From JBOGFC01 sp050742155 (lineage in GTDB: Bacteria > Actinomycetota > Acidimicrobiia > Spongiisociales > JALYHC01), in contig JBOGFC010000160.1 in the NCBI GenBank assembly GCA_050742155.1, positions 1-12,242 on the forward strand: a DNA stretch of 12,242 nt, in the 5' to 3' direction. The translations under genes and the position numbers were made by a program. The notes under the pieces are model-generated. The model ran no database searches. It worked only from the letters and a program-made list of their open reading frames with translations, and was not told the DNA's origin. Each line of letters opens with the position of its first letter. Positions within the stretch are counted from its first letter, which is position 1. Shown one piece after another: positions 1-7,273 of the stretch.

Positions 1-35
1 CCCTCCCCCTTTGGGGGAGGGTCGGGGAGGGGGTC
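1..35 (+). repeat. G-rich palindromic repeat, copy 1 (in-frame in amidohydrolase)
   Basis: A C-rich arm (CCCTCCCCC) and a G-rich arm (GGGGGAGGG) flank TTT, followed by TCGGGGAGGGGGTCT. It matches copies at 3061-3095 (opposite strand), 7237-7271 and 8516-8548. It is translated as PLGEGRGGG without breaking the reading frame. The coding strand carries G5-A-G3-TC-G4-A-G5 at 13-33, a G-quadruplex pattern. The left edge may lie before the window. Confidence 0.85.
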
Positions 36-343
36 TTCTCCCCCCCCGGACGGCCCTTGAGATGGCCACCCTGGGAGGGGCGGCAGTGCTGGGCCGGAAC
101 GACCTCGGCTCGCTCGAGCCGGGCAAGTGCGCCGACTTCGCGGCCATCGACCTGGGCCGGCTCGAGTACGCCGGTGCCCTCCACGACCCGGTGGCCGCCG
201 TGGTCCTGTGCGCCCCGGTCAAGGTCGACCACACCTACGTGCACGGCCGGCCCGTGGTCAGCGAAGGCAAGCTGGCCACCCTGGAGATCGAACCGTTGAT
301 CGAGCGGCACAACCGGGCGGCCGGGAGACTCCTGGCAGCATGA
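2..343 (+). CDS. Amidohydrolase, C-terminal part (8-oxoguanine/guanine deaminase-like)
   Basis: Only the last ~113 residues are in the window; the reading frame is already open at base 2, so the 5' part lies upstream. The segment with ARTALEMATLGGAAVLG-like character (here RTALEMATLGGAAVLG), then GSLEPGKCADFAAIDL and the closing VYVHGRPVV-type strand are hallmarks of the metal-dependent amidohydrolase superfamily, in the branch of 8-oxoguanine, guanine and triazine deaminases. Such enzymes remove an amino group from a purine or triazine ring in the cytosol. The metal ligands lie upstream and cannot be checked, so the substrate is inferred from the purine-oxidising neighbours. The first ~15 residues (PPPLGEGRGGGLLPP) are not family sequence: they are an in-frame copy of the dispersed G-rich repeat, placed just before the helix that starts RTALEMATLGG. 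The TGA stop at 341-343 lies within a 9-bp repeat. The gene converges on vapC with a 3-nt gap. Confidence 0.8.
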   Translation, partial: PPPLGEGRGGGLLPPRTALEMATLGGAAVLGRNDLGSLEPGKCADFAAIDLGRLEYAGALHDPVAAVVLCAPVKVDHTYVHGRPVVSEGKLATLEIEPLIERHNRAAGRLLAA

Positions 344-349
344 TCCTCA
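341..349. repeat. 9-bp inverted repeat, left arm
   Basis: TGATCCTCA, exactly inverted at 1010-1018. It begins with the TGA stop of the amidohydrolase on the plus strand, and its complement begins with the TGA stop of vapC. The two arms bracket the vapBC pair. Confidence 0.6.
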
Positions 350-736
350 GCCTCCCACCGGCCAATGCTCCAGTGTGAGCTCGGACATGGGAAAGTGGGA
401 AGGATTACCCGTCGCTAAGCGAGCACCAATGCCTACGGCCGCCGCAGCGACCAGGCAATCAGCCTGGGATAGGGTTATCCCCTGTGATGCGTGCCGGCGT
501 CTCCACTTGCCGGCCATCTCACCCTGAGCCCGTCCGAGCGGCGCCACCCGCAGGCCGGCCAGAAGACGGCGCAGCGTGCCCTCTTCTTCCGGGAAGCTCC
601 CCCGCCACAGCTCTTCCACGTTGATGGCACACACGAACGGAACCTCCCCCGTCCGACGCAGGCCGCGAACCCGGTCGGCGGCGGCCCGGCCGCGCAGGGC
701 GTCGATGAGGACGGTGGTGTCAAGAAGGACTGCCAC
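347..736 (-). CDS. vapC: VapC-type PIN-domain ribonuclease toxin
   Basis: A 129-residue PIN-domain protein, the usual length of VapC toxins, which are Mg2+-dependent endoribonucleases that cleave tRNA or rRNA when freed from their antitoxin. The acidic catalytic positions are visible: D6 in the N-terminal strand (VLLDTTVLID), E42 in VEELWRG, D93 in SQADCLVAAAA, and the late N111 of TGNPSHF in the place of the fourth polar residue. The start is a GTG at 736-734, because the strand MAVLLDTT is the true beginning of a PIN fold. It follows vapB by 11 nt on the same strand, the standard antitoxin-first order. The stop TGA is in the left arm of the 9-bp inverted repeat, 3 nt from the stop of the convergent amidohydrolase. 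All residues expected for activity are present, so the toxin is probably functional. Confidence 0.92.
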   Translation of the reverse strand: MAVLLDTTVLIDALRGRAAADRVRGLRRTGEVPFVCAINVEELWRGSFPEEEGTLRRLLAGLRVAPLGRAQGEMAGKWRRRHASQGITLSQADCLVAAAAVGIGARLATGNPSHFPMSELTLEHWPVGG

Positions 737-747
737 GGCTGCGGGAC

Positions 748-987
748 TTAACCGATCCGGCTTGGGTCACCGGTGCGCTGGGCCATCACCCACGCGGCCG
801 GATCGTCGTCCCAGTCATGACCCGCGTCGTCGAGCGCTCCCAAGGTGGCCTCGATGTCCTCCCACCGACGTTCATCCTCGAGCGCACGCCGCAGCATCTT
901 GGCGATGAAGGCGCTCCGTCCCCGTCTTCCCACCCGGCGGTCGAGCTCCGCTAGCAGTCCCTCATCCAGACTTATGTGCAATCGCAT
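748..987 (-). CDS. vapB: VapB-type ribbon-helix-helix antitoxin
   Basis: A small acidic protein of about 79 residues. It starts with the ribbon strand MRLHISLDEGLLAELD, followed by two helices (RRVGRRGRSAFIAKMLRRALEDE), which is the ribbon-helix-helix DNA-binding fold of CopG/VapB antitoxins. The acidic, Trp-containing tail (DDAGHDWDDDPAAWVMAQ) resembles the part that wraps the toxin. It should neutralise VapC and repress its own promoter. Three in-frame starts are possible: GTG 1005, ATG 993 and ATG 987. I chose 987 because the strand begins there and a TATGTT -10-like box ends 6 nt earlier, which would make a leaderless transcript. ATG 993 would add two residues. Confidence 0.85.
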   Translation of the reverse strand: MRLHISLDEGLLAELDRRVGRRGRSAFIAKMLRRALEDERRWEDIEATLGALDDAGHDWDDDPAAWVMAQRTGDPSRIG

Positions 988-993
988 GGCCAT

Positions 994-999
994 AACATA
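994..999 (-). promoter_or_regulatory. Possible -10 box for vapBC
   Basis: TATGTT on the minus strand, 6 nt before ATG 987 and inside an AT-rich patch that stands out in this GC-rich DNA. No convincing -35 is seen. The position suits a leaderless vapBC message and places the promoter between the permease stop and vapB. Confidence 0.4.
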
Positions 1000-1009
1000 G
1001 CACACACCA

Positions 1010-1018
1010 TGAGGATCA
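1010..1018. repeat. 9-bp inverted repeat, right arm
   Basis: TGAGGATCA, the exact inverse of 341-349. Read on the minus strand it starts with the TGA stop of the ABC permease (1018-1016). With the left arm it frames vapBC. Confidence 0.6.
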
Positions 1019-1960
1019 GCGCTCCTCCCGCCGGAAGGCGAGCGTCAGGGCCTCCGGGGCTCCCAGCAGGCGCGCCCGCCTGCCGCTGGTGACCAGGATC
1101 AGCACCACGATGGTGAGGAGGAAGGGAAGCATGGCCAGCAACTCGGCCGGTACCCGCGCCCCCAGGGTCTGCAGCGTGAAGTTGAGCCTGGTGACCGCCC
1201 CGAACAGGTAGGCGGCGAAGAGAGCCCGCCACGGCCGCCAGGAGGAGAAGATCACTAGGGCGATGGCGATCCAACCGGCCCCGGCGGTGATCCCGTCCTG
1301 CCAGGAGGGGACCAGGGCCAGCGAGAAGTAGGCGCCTCCCGCCCCGGCCGCCGCCCCACCCGCCAGGACATGCAGGTAGCGGATCCTCCGGACCGGCAAC
1401 CCTGCCGCGTCGGCCGAGGCCGGATCCTCACCGACGGCCCGGGCGGCCAGGCCGGGTCGGGTGCGAAACAGGTAATAGCTGGCCGCCGCCACCAGCACCC
1501 AGGACAGGTAGACGAAGGCGTCGTGCCCGAACAGGAGGGGGCCGACGAGGGGAAGGGCAGCCGGTCCCTCTCCGAGCAGCGGGCTGAAGGCGGCCCGGGG
1601 TGGCTGGCCCACGAGCGGCGGGGAGGTGGCTCGCCCGATGAAGGTGGAGAGCCCGGCCCCGAAGATGGCCAGCGCCAGGCCGGAGACGATCTGGTTGACC
1701 CCCAGAGAGATGGCCGGCACGGCGTGCAGCACCGACACCGCTGCTCCTGCCGCCAGCGCCGCCACCACTCCCAGCCAGAGGCTGCCGGTCTGGTACGTTG
1801 CCCAGAAGCCCGACACCGCCCCCACCAGCATCATTCCCTCCACACCCAAGTTGAGCACCCCCGACCGCTCGGCCAGCACCTCCCCCACGGTGGCGAACAC
1901 GAGCGGAGTACCGGAGGCGATGGCCGCCGCCAGCGCCAGCATGAGCACCGAGTCGTTCAC
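1016..1960 (-). CDS. ABC transporter permease 2, BMP-type nucleoside/purine importer
   Basis: A 314-residue integral membrane protein of the BPD_transp_2 family, YufQ/NupC-like. It has about eight hydrophobic segments and the motif EVLAERSGVLNLGVEGMMLVGA near residues 27-48, which is diagnostic of the second permease of BMP-dependent nucleoside importers. A later stretch, RAVGEDPASADAAGLPVRRIRY, is the cytoplasmic coupling loop that contacts the ATPase. The N-terminal NDSVLMLALAAAIASGTPLVFA matches the family start. The start is GTG 1960-1958, overlapping the TGA of permease 1 (GTGA), so translation is coupled; an open frame continuing upstream to 2413 is non-family sequence and is rejected. 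It forms a heterodimeric channel with permease 1 in the cytoplasmic membrane. It is the last transporter gene, followed 28 nt later by vapB. Confidence 0.92.
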   Translation of the reverse strand: MNDSVLMLALAAAIASGTPLVFATVGEVLAERSGVLNLGVEGMMLVGAVSGFWATYQTGSLWLGVVAALAAGAAVSVLHAVPAISLGVNQIVSGLALAIFGAGLSTFIGRATSPPLVGQPPRAAFSPLLGEGPAALPLVGPLLFGHDAFVYLSWVLVAAASYYLFRTRPGLAARAVGEDPASADAAGLPVRRIRYLHVLAGGAAAGAGGAYFSLALVPSWQDGITAGAGWIAIALVIFSSWRPWRALFAAYLFGAVTRLNFTLQTLGARVPAELLAMLPFLLTIVVLILVTSGRRARLLGAPEALTLAFRREER

Positions 1961-3053
1961 GCTTCCGCCCGCTCGTCGGCGACCCGGCCACCGGAGACGA
2001 GCCGCACCCGGTGGCGGAGGAGGAACTCCCCCGCCACCGCCAAGAAGAGGATCGCCCCCTGGAGCATGAGGACGATCGAGATGGGGACTCGGGCGGTCTG
2101 CAGGGAGGAACCGGCGTTGTTGAGCGCTCCGATGAGGACGGCCACCGGCACCACCCCGAGTGGGTTGAGCCGGGCCAGGGCGGCCACGATGATCCCGGTG
2201 AAGCCGATGTTGACCGCCAGGGCGCGCGGCTCCAGAGCATGCACCAGCCCCCCGACGTGCACGGACCCGGCCAACCCGGCGATCGCTCCCGACAAGCAGA
2301 ACACGACCAGTAGCTTGCGGCGCAGCTCGATCCCCGCGTAGCGGGCGGCCGCCGCCGAGTCCCCGACCACCCGCACCTCGAAACCCCACTTCGTGAAACG
2401 AAGTGCCCACCACAGCAGCAGGGCCACCCCCAAGGCGATGAGGATGCCAGCATGCAGCCTTCCCCAGATCGGAGGCAGCTCGGCCGGGTCCGGGATGGGC
2501 CTCCCCTGGGGGAAGTTGGTGGCCAGAGGGTCCCGCCAGGGGCTGGCGCTCCCGAACACCAGGTAGTTCATGAGATGAAGCGCCACGAAGTTGAGCATGA
2601 GCGTGGTGATGATCTCGTTGGTGCCGAGCGTGGCCCGGGGCACGGCGGCCAGCAGCGCCCAGAGTGCCCCGCCGGCCGCCCCCGCCAGGACGACCAGCGG
2701 AACCGAAACCAACGGCGAGGCCTCACCCAGCGCCAGGGCGGTACCGGCGGCCAGGATGGCCCCCAGGTAGAGCTGCCCCTCCCCACCGATGTTCCACAGC
2801 AGCATCTTGAAGGCCAGCGCGGCGGCTAGGCCGGTGAGGACCAGCGGGGTGGCGGAGACCAGCGTCTCGCTGAGATGGCGCGAGGAGCCGAACCCGGCCC
2901 GCAGCATGATGGCGTACACCGTCAGTGGGGAGTACCCCGCCACCGCCAGGAAGGCTCCCGCGATCAGCAGCGCTCCCAGCACCGAGGCTCCCGCCACGAG
3001 CACCGACACCGCCGCCGAGGGGCGAGGCCGCGGCTCGAGGTTGAGACGGCTTC

Positions 3054-3075
<22 letters not shown>
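1957..3075 (-). CDS. ABC transporter permease 1, BMP-type nucleoside/purine importer
   Basis: Up to 372 residues, BPD_transp_2 family, YufP/NupB-like, with about nine to ten membrane segments. Recognisable parts are GYSPLTVYAIMLRAGFGS in the first loop, AFKMLLWNIGGEGQLYLGAI near residues 83-102, the TNEIITTLMLNFVALHLMNYLV segment, and the coupling loop EVRVVGDSAAAARYAGIELRRK. It pairs with permease 2 to pass the substrate released by the binding lipoprotein. The start is uncertain. The open frame begins at TTG 3075, inside the G-rich repeat and 22 nt inside the ATPase gene, so the first six residues (MGRGSP) are repeat-encoded. GTG 3009 (codon 23) is an alternative but has no Shine-Dalgarno. 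The gene overlaps the ATPase stop upstream and the permease 2 start downstream (GTGA). Confidence 0.9.
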
Positions 3076-4688
<1,613 letters not shown>

Positions 4689-4700
4689 GAACCATCCTGC

Positions 4701-4717
4701 GGCGCCCGCCGGGCGCC
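4701..4717 (-). promoter_or_regulatory. Intercistronic hairpin between binding protein and ATPase genes
   Basis: GGCGCCC and GGGCGCC flank a 3-nt loop, a perfect 7-bp GC stem in the 33-nt gap between the lipoprotein stop and the ATPase start. There is no U-tract, so a full terminator is unlikely. Such stems between binding-protein and membrane-component genes often stabilise the upstream message or attenuate transcription, giving more binding protein than transporter. Confidence 0.5.
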
Positions 4718-4721
4718 CCTA

Positions 4722-5849
4722 CTAACCCTCCGGGATCTCCCCGATCACCCCTTCCACCAGGTAGTTGGTGGCCAGCAGCTCCTCGAGGGTGGCCACCTCC
4801 CCCTCCGGGATCACGACGTTGCCGTCCTGGTCACTGATGGGTCCGGCGAAAATCTCGAAGCTGCCGTCCGTGATCTCCTGCCGGCGACCCTCGACCAGCC
4901 CCTGGACGTCATCGGGGACCGCCGCCCCGAACGGTGCCAAGTCCACCATCCCGCTCGCCATGTCGCCGTAGAACTGGTCCGATTGCCAGCTCCCATCGGC
5001 CACCTGCTGGGCGGTCTGCAAGTAGTAGGGCCCCCAGTCCCAGACGCTGGCGGTCAGCCAGGCCTCGGGGGCGAACTGCTCCATATTGGAGTTGTAGCCC
5101 ACCCAGTAGGCGCCGGCCTCTTCGGCCGCCTCGCCGGTGGCGGGGGAGTCCTGGTGCATGCTCACCACGTCGGCACCGGTGTCGAGCAGGGTCTCCGATG
5201 CTTGCCGCTCGATGGCCGGGTCGAACCAGGTCGAGGTCCACACCACCTGCACCTGCGCCTCAGGGTTGACCTCCCGCACGCCGAGCGTGAAGGCGTTGAT
5301 GCCCCGCAGGACCTCGGGGATGGGGAAGGCGGCCACGTAGCCGATCAGGTCGACCTCGGTGACGCTGCCGGCCACCAGCCCGGTCAGGTAGCGCCCTTCC
5401 TCGGCGGCGCCGAAGTAGGTGCCCATGTTCCCGGCCGTCTTGAAGCCGGTGGCGTGCTCGAAGACGGTATCCGGATAGCTTTCGGCCGCCGCCAGCATGG
5501 GGTCCATGTAGCCGAAGGAGGTCCCGAAGATGAGGTTCCAGCCGTCGACGGCCAGGTCCTCGAAGACCCGCTGTGACTCGGCGCCTTCGGGAATGCTCTC
5601 CAAGAAGGTGGTCTCCGCCTCAGGCATGTTCTCCTCCAGGAAGAGGCGTCCCTGATCGTGCGCCCAGGTCCACCCGGCGTCGCCGATCGGCCCCACGTAC
5701 ACGAAGGCCGCCCGCACTCCCTCTCCACCGGCCTCACCGGCGGCGGTGGTGGCCGGCCCGCCCGTCGCCTCGGTTCCCCCGCCCGTGGTGCAGGCCGCCG
5801 CCACCAGGCTCGTTGCCAGAACCCAGGCCACCCACCATCGTCTCAACAT
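4722..5849 (-). CDS. BMP-family substrate-binding lipoprotein of ABC importer
   Basis: A 375-residue secreted lipoprotein. The signal peptide MLRRWWVAWVLATSLVAAAC has two arginines, a hydrophobic core and a lipobox ending at C20, the site for lipid attachment. A flexible Thr/Gly/Ala/Glu linker follows (about residues 21-43). The mature BMP/PnrA fold begins at VRAAFVYVGPIGDAGWTWAHDQG and continues through NLIFGTSFGYMDPMLAAAESYP, NMGTYFGAAEEGRYLTGLVAG and VVSMHQDSPATGEAAEEAG. This family binds purine nucleosides or bases and feeds the ABC permeases. ATG 5849 has a strong GGGAGGAGGG ribosome site 4 nt before it. It is the first gene of the minus-strand importer operon and is divergent from the purine-oxidase operon, which supports a purine substrate. 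Exact specificity cannot be read from the sequence. Confidence 0.93.
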   Translation of the reverse strand: MLRRWWVAWVLATSLVAAACTTGGGTEATGGPATTAAGEAGGEGVRAAFVYVGPIGDAGWTWAHDQGRLFLEENMPEAETTFLESIPEGAESQRVFEDLAVDGWNLIFGTSFGYMDPMLAAAESYPDTVFEHATGFKTAGNMGTYFGAAEEGRYLTGLVAGSVTEVDLIGYVAAFPIPEVLRGINAFTLGVREVNPEAQVQVVWTSTWFDPAIERQASETLLDTGADVVSMHQDSPATGEAAEEAGAYWVGYNSNMEQFAPEAWLTASVWDWGPYYLQTAQQVADGSWQSDQFYGDMASGMVDLAPFGAAVPDDVQGLVEGRRQEITDGSFEIFAGPISDQDGNVVIPEGEVATLEELLATNYLVEGVIGEIPEG

Positions 5850-5981
5850 GATCCCTCCTCCCTCGGCGCCAAGAAGCCTGAGCGTAGACCTGCGCAAGGC
5901 GAGCGTGCTTCGCCCTTCAGGCTGTGAAATCGCGAGGTGGCGGCCTGGGTAATCTCCTCCTCCAACCCGCAAGGAGGTGCG
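5850..5981. promoter_or_regulatory. Divergent control region between importer and oxidase operons
   Basis: This 132-nt gap must hold leaders or promoters for both operons. Seen directly: (a) a near-perfect 12-bp palindrome, CTCGGCGCCAAG, at 5862-5873, just upstream of the lipoprotein ribosome site, a candidate repressor operator; (b) nested dyads at 5875-5923, with outer arms AGCCTGA/TCAGGCT enclosing two shorter stems (about 5882-5895 and 5898-5914), drawable as a three-way junction; (c) a CTCCTCCTCC tract (5954-5963) that can pair with the Shine-Dalgarno of the first oxidase gene. No confident -35/-10 pair is visible on either strand. The conserved bases of the known purine riboswitch are absent. 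Confidence 0.5.
5971..5979 (+). promoter_or_regulatory. Strong Shine-Dalgarno setting a TTG start
   Basis: AAGGAGGTG, a near-complete complement of the 16S rRNA tail, stands just before TTG 5982. It fixes that TTG as the start in preference to an open GTG at 5937 that has no ribosome site. GGAGG (5973-5977) can pair with CCTCC at 5959-5963. Confidence 0.8.
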
Positions 5982-6778
<797 letters not shown>

Positions 6779-6782
<4 letters not shown>

Positions 6783-7273
6783 TCGTGCACCTGACCGTCA
6801 ACGGCCGAGAGATGGAAGCGCCCCTCTCTTCTTCCGAGAGCCTGCTCTTCGTGCTCCGAGAGCGCCTGGGTCTGCCCGGCTCCAAGAACGCCTGCGAGCA
6901 GGGTGAATGTGGCTCCTGCTCGGTGGTCTTGGATGGTGAGCTGGTCTGCTCATGCCTGGTGATGGCCGCCGACACCGAAGGCTCCAAGGTCATCACCATC
7001 GAGGGCCTGGCAGCCGAGGAGGAGCTTCACCCCGTGCAGGCGGCCATCCTGGAGGCGGGGGGTGTGCAGTGCGGATTTTGCACGCCCGGGCTGGTGGTGG
7101 CGGCCGCCGAGCTCTTCCGTCGCAACCCGTCTCCCAGCCGGGAGGACATCCGCGAGGCCCTCGCCGGCAACATCTGCCGCTGCACCGGCTACGGGGCGAT
7201 CGTGCGGGGGCTCGAAGCGCTGGCGGCGGCTTCTCGCTCCCCCTATGGGGGAGGGACGGGGAGGGGGTCTTGA
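6779..7273 (+). CDS. Xanthine dehydrogenase-type 2Fe-2S subunit
   Basis: A 164-residue iron-sulphur subunit that relays electrons from the molybdenum centre to FAD. Both clusters are complete: a plant-type ferredoxin cluster with C39, C44, C47 and C59 (ACEQGECGSC...SC), and a second alpha-helical cluster with C98, C101 (QCGFCTPG), C133 and C135 (NICRCTGY). GTG 6779 overlaps the preceding TGA (GTGA); GTG 6785 is a less likely alternative. Family sequence ends near GLEALAAAS (residue 152). The last 12 residues, RSPYGGGTGRGS, and the stop come from copy 3 of the G-rich repeat. The stop overlaps the TTG start of the molybdenum subunit. The added tail should sit on the surface and is unlikely to disturb either cluster. 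Confidence 0.93.
7237..7271 (+). repeat. G-rich palindromic repeat, copy 3, at 2Fe-2S/Mo subunit junction
   Basis: CTCCCCC, TAT, GGGGGAGGG, then ACGGGGAGGGGGTCTT. The coding strand has G5-A-G3-AC-G4-A-G5 at 7247-7267. GGGGAGG (7258-7264) is a good Shine-Dalgarno 5 nt from TTG 7270. The repeat also encodes the C-terminal tail of the 2Fe-2S subunit, in a different reading frame from that used in copies 1 and 2. Confidence 0.88.

Noticed and set aside
347..987. Defence island or mobile element around the toxin-antitoxin pair
   Set aside because: No transposase, integrase or other defence genes nearby; the neighbours are metabolic and transport genes.
1961..2413. Upstream extension of the permease 2 frame to 2413
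   Set aside because: The sequence is out of frame with permease 1 and low in complexity; the GTGA overlap and family N-terminus place the start at 1960. It is not a fusion.
4701..4717. Rho-independent terminator
   Set aside because: The stem has no following U-tract on the minus strand and sits inside an operon.
5875..5923. Canonical purine (guanine/adenine) riboswitch
   Set aside because: The conserved junction and loop bases of that class are missing and P2/P3 are too short; only the general three-way layout is similar.
6952..7269. Upstream extension of the molybdenum subunit frame
   Set aside because: It overlaps the well-conserved 2Fe-2S gene in another frame and encodes no family residues.
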